Assembly (NCBI GenBank): GCA_963966185.1
Contig: CAWZYM010000367.1
Span: 248,501-312,500 of the forward strand
Reading direction: 5' to 3'
Length of the DNA stretch: 64,000 nucleotides
DNA from: Rhabditoides inermis
Lineage: Eukaryota; Nematoda; Chromadorea; Rhabditida; Rhabditidae
A program made the position numbers and the translations under genes. Of this stretch, positions 1 to 13,693 are shown in pieces (the first letter of the stretch is position 1; each line of letters opens with the position of its first letter). Under the pieces are notes generated by a model that was given only the letters and a program-made list of their open reading frames with translations, searched no databases and was not told the origin of the DNA.

Positions 1-3000
1 CGACGTCGGCCGACGTTTCTCTGTCCACTCCAGCCCTCATCTGCCAACATCGGTTGACATCGGCCGACGTCGGCTAACGTTTCTCTGTTCAATCCAGCAC
101 ACATCTGCCGGCATCGGTTGACATCGGCCGACGTTTCTCTGTTCACTCAAGCCCTCATCTGCCAACATCAGTTGACATCGGCCGACGTCGGCCGACGTTT
201 CTCTGTTCACTCAAGCCCTCATCTGCCAACATCAGTTGACATCGGCCGACGTCGGCCGACGTTTCTCTGTTCACTCCAGCCCTCATCTGCCAACATCGGT
301 TGACATCGGCCGACGTCGGCCAACGTTTCTCTGTTCAATCCAGCACTCATCTGCCGGCATCGGTTGACATCGGCCGACGTCGGCCACGTTTCTCTGTTCA
401 ATCCAGCCCTCATCTGCCAACATCGGTTGACATCGGCCGACGTCGGCCGACGTTTCTCTGTTCAATCCAGCCCTCAACTGCTAACATCAATCCAGCACTC
501 ATCTGCCGGCATCGGTTGACATCGGCCGACGTCGGCCGACGTTTCTCTGTTCACTCCAGCCCTCATCGGCCAACATCGGTTGACATCGGCCGACGTCGGC
601 CGACGTTTCTCTGTTCAATCCAGCCCTCATCTGCTAACATCAATCCAGCACTCATCTGCCGGCATCGGTTGACATCGGCCGACGTCGGCCGACGTTTTTC
701 TGTTCACTCCAGCCCTCATCTGCCAACATCGGTTGACATCGGCCGACGTCGGCCGACGTTTCTCTGTTCACTCCAGCCCTCATCTGCCAACATCGGTTGA
801 CATCGGCCGACGTCGGCCGACGTTTCTCTGTTCAATCCAGCCCTCATCTGCCAACATCGGTTGACATTGGCCGACGTCGGCCGACGTTTCTCTGTCCACT
901 CCAGCCCTCATCTGCTAACATCGGTTGACATCGGCCGACGTCGGCCGACGTTTCTCTGTTCACTCCAGCCCTCATCTGCCAACATCGGTTGACATCGGCC
1001 GACGTCGGCCGACGTTTCTCTGTTCACTCAAGCCCTCATCTGCCAACATCAGTTGACATCGGCCGACGTCGGCCGACGTTTCTCTGTTCACTCCAGCCCT
1101 CATCTGCCAACATCGGTTGACATCGGCCGACGTCGGCCGACGTTTCTCTGTTCAATCCAGCCCTCATCTGCTAACATCGGTTGACATTGGCCGACGTCGG
1201 CCGACGTTTCTCTGTTCACTCCAGCTTTCATCTGCCAACATCGGTTTACATCGGCCGACGTCGGCCGACGTTTCTCTGTTCAATCCAGCCCTCATCTGCC
1301 GGCATCGGTTGACATCGGCCGACGTCGGCCGACGTTTCTCTGTTCACTTCAGCCCTCATCTGCCGGCATCGGTTGACATCGGCCGACGTCGGCCACGTTT
1401 CTCTGTTCAATCCAGCCCTCATCTGCCAACATCGGTTGACATCGGCCGACGTCGGCCGACGTTTCTCTGTTCAATCCAGCCCTCAACTGCTAACATCAAT
1501 CCAGCACTCATCTGCCGGCATCGGTTGACATCGGCCGACGTTTCTCTGTTCACTCAAGCCCTCATCTGCCAACATCAGTTGACATCGGCCGACGTCGGCC
1601 GACGTTTCTCTGTTCACTCAAGCCCTCATCTGCCAACATCAGTTGACATCGGCCGACGTCGGCCGACGTTTCTCTGTTCACTCCAGCCCTCATCTGCCAA
1701 CATCGGTTGACATCGGCCGACGTCGGCCAACGTTTCTCTGTTCAATCCAGCACTCATCTGCCGGCATCGGTTGACATCGGCCGACGTCGGCCACGTTTCT
1801 CTGTTCAATCCAGCCCTCATCTGCCAACATCGGTTGACATCGGCCGACGTCGGCCGACGTTTTTCTGTTCAATCCAGCCCTCAACTGCTAACATCAATCC
1901 AGCACTCATCTGCCGGCATCGGTTGACATCGGCCGACGTCGGCCGACGTTTCTCTGTTCACTCCAGCCCTCATCGGCCAACATCGGTTGACATCGGCCGA
2001 CGTCGGCCGACGTTTCTCTGTTCAATCCAGCCCTCATCTGCTAACATCAATCCAGCACTCATCTGCCGGCATCGGTTGACATCGGCCGACGTCGGCCGAC
2101 GTTTCTCTGTTCACTCCAGCCCTCATCTGCCAACATCGGTTGACATCGGCCGACGTCGGCCGACGTTTCTCTGTTCACTCCAGCCCTCATCTGCCAACAT
2201 CGGTTGACATCGGCCGACGTCGGCCGACGTTTCTCTGTTCAATCCAGCCCTCATCTGCCAACATCGGTTGACATTGGCCGACGTCGGCCGACGTTTCTCT
2301 GTCCACTCCAGCCCTCATCTGCTAACATCGGTTGACATCGGCCGACGTCGGCCGACGTTTCTCTGTTCACTCCAGCCCTCATCTGCCAACATCGGTTGAC
2401 ATCGGCCGACGTCGGCCGACGTTTCTCTGTTCACTCAAGCCCTCATCTGCCAACATCAGTTGACATCGGCCGACGTCGGCCGACGTTTCTCTGTTCACTC
2501 CAGCCCTCATCTGCCAACATCGGTTGACATCGGCCGACGTCGGCCGACGTTTCTCTGTTCAATCCAGCCCTCATCTGCTAACATCGGTTGACATTGGCCG
2601 ACGTCGGCCGACGTTTCTCTGTTCACTCCAGCTTTCATCTGCCAACATCGGTTTACATCGGCCGACGTCGGCCGACGTTTCTCTGTTCAATCCAGCCCTC
2701 ATCTGCCGGCATCGGTTGACATCGGCCGACGTCGGCCGACGTTTCTCTGTTCACTTCAGCCCTCATCTGCCGGCATCGGTTGACATCGGCCGACGTCGGC
2801 CGACGTTTCTCTGTTCACTCCAGCCCTCATCTGCCAACATCGGTTGACATCGGCCGACGTCGGCCGACGTTTCTCTGTTCACTCCAGCCCTCATCTGCCA
2901 ACATCGGTTGACATCGGCCGACGTCGGCCGACCTTTCTCTGTTCACTCCAGCCCTCATCTGCTAACATCGGTTGACATCGGCCGACGTCGGCCAACGTTT

Positions 3001-6000
3001 CTCTGTTCAATCCAGCACTCATCTAGCCAACATCGGTTGACATCGGCCGACGTCGGCCGACGTTTCTCTGTTCACTCCAGCCCTCATCTGCCAACATCGG
3101 TTGACCTCGGCCGACGTTTTTCTGTCAACTCCAGTATTCATCCGCCGACATCGACAAACATCTGCCGGCATCGGTTGACGCCGGCCAACGTTTCTCTGTT
3201 TATTCCAGCGCTCATCTGCCGGCATCGGTTGACATCGGCCGACGTCGGCCACGTTTCTCTGTTCACTCCAGCCCTCATCTGCCAACATCGGTTGACATCG
3301 GCCGACGTCGGCCGACGTTTCTCTGTTCAATCCAGCCCTCATCTGCTAACATCGGCTGACATCGGCCGACGTCGGCCGACGTTTCTCTGTTCAATCCAGC
3401 TCTCATCTGCCGACATCGGCTATTATCGGCTGACGTCGGTCGACGTTTATCTGTTCACTCCAGTTCTCATCTGCTAACATTGGTTGACATCGGCCGACGT
3501 TGGCCGACGTTTCTCTGTTCAATCCAGCCCTCATCTGCTAACATCGGCTGACATCGGCCGACGTCGGCCAACGTTTTTCTGTTCAATCCAGCACTTATCT
3601 GCCGGCATCGGTTGACATCGGCCGACGTCGGCCGACGTTTCTCTGTTCATTTCAGCCCTCATCTGCCTACATCGGTTGACATCGGCCGACGTCGGCCAAC
3701 GTTTCTCTGTTCAATCCAGCACTCATCTGCCGGCATCGGTTGACATCGGCCGACGTCGGCCGACGTTTCTCTGTTCACTCCAGCCCTCATCTGCCAACAT
3801 CGGTTGACATCGGCCGACGTCGGCCGACGTTTCTCTGTTCACTCCAGCCCTCTTCTGCCAACATCGGTTGACATCGGCCGACGTCGGCCGACGTTTCTCT
3901 GTTCAATCCAGCCCTCATCTGCTAACATCAATCCAGCACTCATCTGCCGGCATCGGTTGACATCGGCCGACGTCGGCCGACGTTTCTCTGTTCACTCCAG
4001 CCCTCATCTGCCAACATCGGTTGACATCGGCCGACGTCGGCCGACGTTTCTCTGTTCAATCCAGCCCTCATCTGCCAACATCGGTTGACATTGGCCGACG
4101 TCGGCCGACGTTTCTCTGTCCACTCCAGCCCTCATCTGCCAACATCGGTTGACATCGGCCGACGTCGGCTAACGTTTCTTTGTTCAATCCAGCACACATC
4201 TGCCGGCATCGGTTGACATCGGCCGACGTTTCTCTGTTCACTCAAGCCCTCATCTGCCAACATCAGTTGACATCGGCCGACGTCGGCCGACGTTTCTCTG
4301 TTCACTCAAGCCCTCATCTGCCAACATCAGTTGACATCGGCCGACGTCGGCCGACGTTTCTCTGTTCACTCCAGCCCTCATCTGCCAACATCGGTTGACA
4401 TCGGCCGACGTCGGCCAACGTTTCTCTGTTCAATCCAGCACTCATCTGCCGGCATCGGTTGACATCGGCCGACGTCGGCCACGTTTCTCTGTTCAATCCA
4501 GCCCTCATCTGCCAACATCGGTTGACATCGGCCGACGTCGGCCGACGTTTCTCTGTTCAATCCAGCCCTCAACTGCTAACATCAATCCAGCACTCATCTG
4601 CCGGCATCGGTTGACATCGGCCGACGTCGGCCGACGTTTCTCTGTTCACTCCAGCCCTCATCGGCCAACATCGGTTGACATCGGCCGACGTCGGCCGACG
4701 TTTCTCTGTTCAATCCAGCCCTCATCTGCTAACATCAATCCAGCACTCATCTGCCGGCATCGGTTGACATCGGCCGACGTCGGCCGACGTTTCTCTGTTC
4801 ACTCCAGCCCTCATCTGCCAACATCGGTTGACATCGGCCGACGTCGGCCGACGTTTCTCTGTTCACTCCAGCCCTCATCTGCCAACATCGGTTGACATCG
4901 GCCGACGTCGGCCGACGTTTCTCTGTTCAATCCAGCCCTCATCTGCCAACATCGGTTGACATTGGCCGACGTCGGCCGACGTTTCTCTGTCCACTCCAGC
5001 CCTCATCTGCTAACATCGGTTGACATCGGCCGACGTCGGCCGACGTTTCTCTGTTCAATCCAGCCCTCAACTGCTAACATCAATCCAGCACTCATCTGCC
5101 GGCATCGGTTGACATCGGCCGACGTTTCTCTGTTCACTCAAGCCCTCATCTGCCAACATCAGTTGACATCGGCCGACGTCGGCCGACGTTTCTCTGTTCA
5201 CTCAAGCCCTCATCTGCCAACATCAGTTGACATCGGCCGACGTCGGCCGACGTTTCTCTGTTCACTCCAGCCCTCATCTGCCAACATCGGTTGACATCGG
5301 CCGACGTCGGCCAACGTTTCTCTGTTCAATCCAGCACTCATCTGCCGGCATCGGTTGACATCGGCCGACGTCGGCCACGTTTCTCTGTTCAATCCAGCCC
5401 TCATCTGCCAACATCGGTTGACATCGGCCGACGTCGGCCGACGTTTTTCTGTTCAATCCAGCCCTCAACTGCTAACATCAATCCAGCACTCATCTGCCGG
5501 CATCGGTTGACATCGGCCGACGTCGGCCGACGTTTCTCTGTTCACTCCAGCCCTCATCGGCCAACATCGGTTGACATCGGCCGACGTCGGCCGACGTTTC
5601 TCTGTTCAATCCAGCCCTCATCTGCTAACATCAATCCAGCACTCATCTGCCGGCATCGGTTGACATCGGCCGACGTCGGCCGACGTTTCTCTGTTCACTC
5701 CAGCCCTCATCTGCCAACATCGGTTGACATCGGCCGACGTCGGCCGACGTTTCTCTGTTCACTCCAGCCCTCATCTGCCAACATCGGTTGACATCGGCCG
5801 ACGTCGGCCGACGTTTCTCTGTTCAATCCAGCCCTCATCTGCCAACATCGGTTGACATTGGCCGACGTCGGCCGACGTTTCTCTGTCCACTCCAGCCCTC
5901 ATCTGCTAACATCGGTTGACATCGGCCGACGTCGGCCGACGTTTCTCTGTTCACTCCAGCCCTCATCTGCCAACATCGGTTGACATCGGCCGACGTCGGC

Positions 6001-9000
6001 CGACGTTTCTCTGTTCACTCAAGCCCTCATCTGCCAACATCAGTTGACATCGGCCGACGTCGGCCGACGTTTCTCTGTTCACTCCAGCCCTCATCTGCCA
6101 ACATCGGTTGACATCGGCCGACGTCGGCCGACGTTTCTCTGTTCAATCCAGCCCTCATCTGCTAACATCGGTTGACATTGGCCGACGTCGGCCGACGTTT
6201 CTCTGTTCACTCCAGCTTTCATCTGCCAACATCGGTTTACATCGGCCGACGTCGGCCGACGTTTCTCTGTTCAATCCAGCCCTCATCTGCCGGCATCGGT
6301 TGACATCGGCCGACGTCGGCCGACGTTTCTCTGTTCACTTCAGCCCTCATCTGCCGGCATCGGTTGACATCGGCCGACGTCGGCCGACGTTTCTCTGTTC
6401 ACTCCAGCCCTCATCTGCCAACATCGGTTGACATCGGCCGACGTCGGCCGACGTTTCTCTGTTCACTCCAGCCCTCATCTGCCAACATCGGTTGACATCG
6501 GCCGACATCGGCCGACGTTTCTCTGTTCACTCCAGCCCTCATCTGCCAACATCGGTTGACATCGGCCGACGTCGGCCGACGTTTCTCTGTCCACTCCAGC
6601 CCTCATCTGCTAACATCGGTTGACATCGGCCGACGTCGGCCGACGTTTCTCTGTTCACTTCAGCTCTCATCTGCCAACATCGGTTGACATCGGCCGACGT
6701 CGGCCAACGTTTCTCTGTTCAATCCAGCACTCATCTGCCGGCATCGGTTGACATCGGCCGACGTCGGCCGACGTTTCTCTGTTCACTCCAGCCCTCATCT
6801 GCCAACATCGGTTGACATCGGCCGACGTCGGCCGACGTTTCTCTGTTCACTCCAGCCCTCATCTGCCAACATCGGTTGACATCGGCCGACGTCGGCCAAC
6901 GTTTCTCTGTTCAATCCAGCACTCATCTAGCCAACATCGGCCGACGTCGACCGACGTCGGCCGACGTTTCTCTGTCCACTCCAGCCCTCATCTGCCAACA
7001 TCGGTTGACATCGGCCGACGTCGGCCAACGTTTCTCTGTTCAATCCAGCCCTCATCTGCCAACATCGGTTGACATCGGCCGACGTCGGCCGACGTTTCTC
7101 TGTTCACTCCAGCCCTCATCTGCCAACATCGGTTGACATCGGCCGACGTCGGCCAACGTTTCTCTGTTCAATCCAGCACTCATCTAGCCAACATCGGCCG
7201 ACGTTTCTCTGTCCACTCCAGCCCTCATCTGCCAACATCGGTTGACATCGGCCGACGTCGGCCAACGTTTCTCTGTTCAATCCAGTATTCATCCGCCGAC
7301 TACGACAAACATCGGCCGACATCGGCCGACGTTGACCGACGTTTATCTCTTCAATCCAGCCCTCATCTGCTAACATCGGTTGACATCGGCCGACGTCGGC
7401 CGACGTTTCTCTGTTCACTCCAGCCCTCATCTGCCAACATCGGTTGACATCGGCCGACGTCGGCCGACGTTTCTCTGTTCACTCAAGCCCTCATCTGCCA
7501 ACATCAGTTGACATCGGCCGACGTCGGCCGACGTTTCTCTGTTTACTCCAGCCCTCATCTGCCAACATCGGTTGACATCGGCCGACGTCGGCCGACGTTT
7601 CTCTGTTCACTCCAGCCCTCATCTGCCAACATCGGTTGACATCGGCCGACGACGGCCGACGTTTCTCTGTTCACTCCAGCCCTCATCTGCCAACATCGGT
7701 TGACATCGGCCGACGTCGGCCGACGTTTCTCTGTTCAATCCAGCGCTCATCTGCTAACATCGGTTGACATCGGCCGACGTCGGCCGACGTTTCTCTGTTC
7801 ACTCAAGCCCTCATCTGCCAACATCAGTTGACATCGGCCGACGTCGGCCGACGTTTCTCTGTTCACTCCAGCCCTCATCTGCCAACATCGGTTGACATCG
7901 GCCGACGTCGGCCAACGTTTCTCTGTTCAATCCAGCACTCATCTGCCGGCATCGGTTGACATCGGCCGACGTCGGCCACGTTTCTCTGTTCAATCCAGCC
8001 CTCATCTGCCAACATCGGTTGACATCGGCCGACGTCGGCCGACGTTTTTCTGTTCAATCCAGCCCTCAACTGCTAACATCAATCCAGCACTCATCTGCCG
8101 GCATCGGTTGACATCGGCCGACGTCGGCCGACGTTTCTCTGTTCACTCCAGCCCTCATCGGCCAACATCGGTTGACATCGGCCGACGTCGGCCGACGTTT
8201 CTCTGTTCAATCCAGCCCTCATCTGCTAACATCAATCCAGCACTCATCTGCCGGCATCGGTTGACATCGGCCGACGTCGGCCGACGTTTCTCTGTTCACT
8301 CCAGCCCTCATCTGCCAACATCGGTTGACATCGGCCGACGTCGGCCGACGTTTCTCTGTTCACTCCAGCCCTCATCTGCCAACATCGGTTGACATCGGCC
8401 GACGTCGGCCGACGTTTCTCTGTTCAATCCAGCCCTCATCTGCCAACATCGGTTGACATTGGCCGACGTCGGCCGACGTTTCTCTGTCCACTCCAGCCCT
8501 CATCTGCTAACATCGGTTGACATCGGCCGACGTCGGCCGACGTTTCTCTGTTCACTCCAGCCCTCATCTGCCAACATCGGTTGACATCGGCCGACGTCGG
8601 CCGACGTTTCTCTGTTCACTCAAGCCCTCATCAGCCAACATCAGTTGACATCGGCCGACGTCGGCCGACGTTTCTCTGTTCACTCCAGCCCTCATCTGCC
8701 AACATCGGTTGACATCGGCCGACGTCGGCCGACGTTTCTCTGTTCAATCCAGCCCTCATCTGCTAACATCGGTTGACATTGGCCGACGTCGGCCGACGTT
8801 TCTCTGTTCACTCCAGCTTTCATCTGCCAACATCGGTTTACATCGGCCGACGTCGGCCGACGTTTCTCTGTTCAATCCAGCCCTCATCTGCCGGCATCGG
8901 TTGACATCGGCCGACGTCGGCCGACGTTTCTCTGTTCACTTCAGCCCTCATCTGCCGGCATCGGTTGACATCGGCCGACGTCGGCCGACGTTTCTCTGTT

Positions 9001-12000
9001 CACTCCAGCCCTCATCTGCCAACATCGGTTGACATCGGCCGACGTCGGCCGACGTTTCTCTGTTCACTCCAGCCCTCATCTGCCAACATCGGTTGACATC
9101 GGCCGACATCGGCCGACGTTTCTCTGTTCACTCCAGCCCTCATCTGCCAACATCGGTTGACATCGGCCGACGTCGGCCGACGTTTCTCTGTCCACTCCAG
9201 CCCTCATCTGCTAACATCGGTTGACATCGGCCGACGTCGGCCGACGTTTCTCTGTTCACTTCAGCCCTCATCTGCCAACATCGGTTGACATCGGCCGACG
9301 TCGGCCAACGTTTCTCTGTTCAATCCAGCACTCATCTGCCGGCATCGGTTGACATCGGCCGACGTCGGCCGACGTTTCTCTGTTCACTCCAGCCCTCATC
9401 TGCCAACATCGGTTGACATCGGCCGACGTCGGCCGACGTTTCTCTGTTCACTCCAGCCCTCATCTGCCAACATCGGTTGACATCGGCCGACGTCGGCCAA
9501 CGTTTCTCTGTTCAATCCAGCACTCATCTAGCCAACATCGGCCGACGTCGACCGACGTCGGCCGACGTTTCTCTGTCCACTCCAGCCCTCATCTGCCAAC
9601 ATCGGTTGACATCGGCCGACGTCGGCCAACGTTTCTCTGTTCAATCCAGCCCTCATCTGCCAACATCGGTTGACATCGGCCGACGTCGGCCGACGTTTCT
9701 CTGTTCACTCCAGCCCTCATCTGCCAACATCGGTTGACATCGGCCGACGTCGGCCAACGTTTCTCTGTTCAATCCAGCACTCATCTAGCCAACATCGGCC
9801 GACGTCGACCGACGTCGGCCGACGTTTCTCTGTCCACTCCAGCCCTCATCTGCCAACATCGGTTGACATCGGCCGACGTCGGCCAACGTTTCTCTGTTCA
9901 ATCCAGTATTCATCCGCCAACATCGGTTGACATCGGCCGACGTCGGCCAACGTTTCTCTGTTCAATCCAGCCCTCATCTGCCAACATCGGTTGACATCGG
10001 CCGACGTCGGCCGACGTTTCTCTGTTCACTCCAGCCCTCATCTGCCAACATCGGTTGACATCGGCCGACGTCGGCCGACGTTTCTCTGTCCACTCCAGCC
10101 CTCATCTGCTAACATCGGTTGACATCGGCCGACGTCGGCCGACGTTTCTCTGTTCACTTCAGCCCTCATCTGCCAACATCGGTTGACATCGGCCGACGTC
10201 GGCCAACGTTTCTCTGTTCAATCCAGCACTCATCTGCCGGCATCGGTTGACATCGGCCGACGTCGGCCGACGTTTCTCTGTTCACTCCAGCCCTCATCTG
10301 CCAACATCGGTTGACATCGGCCGACGTCGGCCGACGTTTCTCTGTTCACTCCAGCCCTCATCTGCCAACATCGGTTGACATCGGCCGACGTCGGCCAACG
10401 TTTCTCTGTTCAATCCAGCACTCATCTAGCCAACATCGGCCGACGTCGACCGACGTCGGCCGACGTTTCTCTGTCCACTCCAGCCCTCATCTGCCAACAT
10501 CGGTTGACATCGGCCGACGTCGGCCAACGTTTCTCTGTTCAATCCAGCCCTCATCTGCCAACATCGGTTGACATCGGCCGACGTCGGCCGACGTTTCTCT
10601 GTTCACTCCAGCCCTCATCTGCCAACATCGGTTGACATCGGCCGACGTCGGCCAACGTTTCTCTGTTCAATCCAGCACTCATCTAGCCAACATCGGCCGA
10701 CGTCGACCGACGTCGGCCGACGTTTCTCTGTCCACTCCAGCCCTCATCTGCTAACATCGGTTGACATCGGCCGACGTCGGCCGACGTTTCTCTGTTCACT
10801 CCAGCCCTCATCTGCCAACATCGGTTGACATCGGCCGACGTCGGCCGACGTTTCTCTGTTCACTCAAGCCCTCATCTGCCAACATCAGTTGACATCGGCC
10901 GACGTCGGCCGACGTTTCTCTGTTCACTCCAGCCCTCATCTGCCAACATCGGTTGACATCGGCCGACGTCGGCCGACGTTTCTCTGTTCAATCCAGCCCT
11001 CATCTGCTAACATCGGTTGACATTGGCCGACGTCGGCCGACGTTTCTCTGTTCACTCCAGCTTTCATCTGCCAACATCGGTTTACATCGGCCGACGTCGG
11101 CCGACGTTTCTCTGTTCAATCCAGCCCTCATCTGCCGGCATCGGTTGACATCGGCCGACGTCGGCCGACGTTTCTCTGTTCACTCCAGCCCTCATCTGCC
11201 AACATCGGTTGACATCGGCCGACGTCGGCCGACGTTTCTCTGTTCAATCCAGCCCTCATCTGCTAACATCGGTTGACATTGGCCGACGTCGGCCGACGTT
11301 TCTCTGTTCACTCCAGCTTTCATCTGCCAACATCGGTTTACATCGGCCGACGTCGGCCGACGTTTCTCTGTTCAATCCAGCCCTCATCTGCCGGCATCGG
11401 TTGACATCGGCCGACGTCGGCCGACGTTTCTCTGTTCACTTCAGCCCTCATCTGCCGGCATCGGTTGACATCGGCCGACGTCGGCCGACGTTTCTCTGTT
11501 CACTCCAGCCCTCATCTGCCAACATCGGTTGACATCGGCCGACGTCGGCCGACGTTTCTCTGTTCACTCCAGCCCTCATCTGCCAACATCGGTTGACATC
11601 GGCCGACATCGGCCGACGTTTCTCTGTTCACTCCAGCCCTCATCTGCCAACATCGGTTGACATCGGCCGACGTCGGCCGACGTTTCTCTGTCCACTCCAG
11701 CCCTCATCTGCTAACATCGGTTGACATCGGCCGACGTCGGCCGACGTTTCTCTGTTCACTTCAGCCCTCATCTGCCAACATCGGTTGACATCGGCCGACG
11801 TCGGCCAACGTTTCTCTGTTCAATCCAGCACTCATCTGCCGGCATCGGTTGACATCGGCCGACGTCGGCCGACGTTTCTCTGTTCACTCCAGCCCTCATC
11901 TGCCAACATCGGTTGACATCGGCCGACGTCGGCCGACGTTTCTCTGTTCACTCCAGCCCTCATCTGCCAACATCGGTTGACATCGGCCGACGTCGGCCAA

Positions 12001-13693
12001 CGTTTCTCTGTTCAATCCAGCACTCATCTAGCCAACATCGGCCGACGTCGACCGACGTCGGCCGACGTTTCTCTGTCCACTCCAGCCCTCATCTGCCAAC
12101 ATCGGTTGACATCGGCCGACGTCGGCCAACGTTTCTCTGTTCAATCCAGCCCTCATCTGCCAACATCGGTTGACATCGGCCGACGTCGGCCGACGTTTCT
12201 CTGTTCACTCCAGCCCTCATCTGCCAACATCGGTTGACATCGGCCGACGTCGGCCAACGTTTCTCTGTTCAATCCAGCACTCATCTAGCCAACATCGGCC
12301 GACGTCGACCGACGTCGGCCGACGTTTCTCTGTCCACTCCAGCCCTCATCTGCCAACATCGGTTGACATCGGCCGACGTCGGCCAACGTTTCTCTGTTCA
12401 ATCCAGTATTCATCCGCCAACATCGGTTGACATCGGCCGACGTCGGCCAACGTTTCTCTGTTCAATCCAGCCCTCATCTGCCAACATCGGTTGACATCGG
12501 CCGACGTCGGCCGACGTTTCTCTGTTCACTCCAGCCCTCATCTGCCAACATCGGTTGACATCGGCCGACGTCGGCCGACGTTTCTCTGTCCACTCCAGCC
12601 CTCATCTGCTAACATCGGTTGACATCGGCCGACGTCGGCCGACGTTTCTCTGTTCACTTCAGCCCTCATCTGCCAACATCGGTTGACATCGGCCGACGTC
12701 GGCCAACGTTTCTCTGTTCAATCCAGCACTCATCTGCCGGCATCGGTTGACATCGGCCGACGTCGGCCGACGTTTCTCTGTTCACTCCAGCCCTCATCTG
12801 CCAACATCGGTTGACATCGGCTGACGTCGGCCGACGTTTCTCTGTTCACTCCAGCCCTCATCTGCCAACATCGGTTGACATCGGCCGACGTCGGCCAACG
12901 TTTCTCTGTTCAATCCAGCACTCATCTAGCCAACATCGGCCGACGTCGACCGACGTCGGCCGACGTTTCTCTGTCCACTCCAGCCCTCATCTGCCAACAT
13001 CGGTTGACATCGGCCGACGTCGGCCAACGTTTCTCTGTTCAATCCAGCCCTCATCTGCCAACATCGGTTGACATCGGCCGACGTCGGCCGACGTTTCTCT
13101 GTTCACTCCAGCCCTCATCTGCCAACATCGGTTGACATCGGCCGACGTCGGCCAACGTTTCTCTGTTCAATCCAGCACTCATCTAGCCAACATCGGCCGA
13201 CGTCGACCGACGTCGGCCGACGTTTCTCTGTCCACTCCAGCCCTCATCTGCCAACATCGGTTGACATCGGCCGACGTCGGCCAACGTTTCTCTGTTCAAT
13301 CCAGTATTCATCCGCCGACTACGACAAACATCGGCCGACATCGGCCGACGTTGACCGACGTTTATCTCTTCAATCCAGCCCTCATCTGCTAACATCGGTT
13401 GACATCGGCCGACGTCGGCCGACGTTTCTCTGTTCACTCCAGCCCTCATCTGCCAACATCGGTTGACATCGGCCGACGTCGGCCGACGTTTCTCTGTTCA
13501 CTCAAGCCCTCATCTGCCAACATCAGTTGACATCGGCCGACGTCGGCCGACGTTTCTCTGTTTACTCCAGCCCTCATCTGCCAACATCGGTTGACATCGG
13601 CCGACGTCGGCCGACGTTTCTCTGTTCACTCCAGCCCTCATCTGCCAACATCGGTTGACATCGGCCGACGACGGCCGACGTTTCTCTGTTCAC
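1..13693 (+). repeat. 64-bp minisatellite/satellite array, forward orientation
   Basis: Over 200 tandem copies of a 64-bp monomer fill this stretch. The monomer contains CATCTGCCAACATCGGTTG followed by a 10-bp duplication of CGGCCGACGT and then TTTCTCTGTTCACTCCAG. Variant monomers (GCCGGCATCGG, TCTAGCCAACATC, GTATTCATCCGCC) recur in the same order at shifts of 896 (14 monomers), 1407, about 2500, 2601 and 2688 bp, so higher-order duplication is evident. Open frames through it arise because 64 is not a multiple of 3 and stops are rare; they are not genes. Confidence 0.97.

Noticed and set aside
1..13693. CRISPR-like array
   Set aside because: Monomers are contiguous with no unique spacers and the context is eukaryotic.
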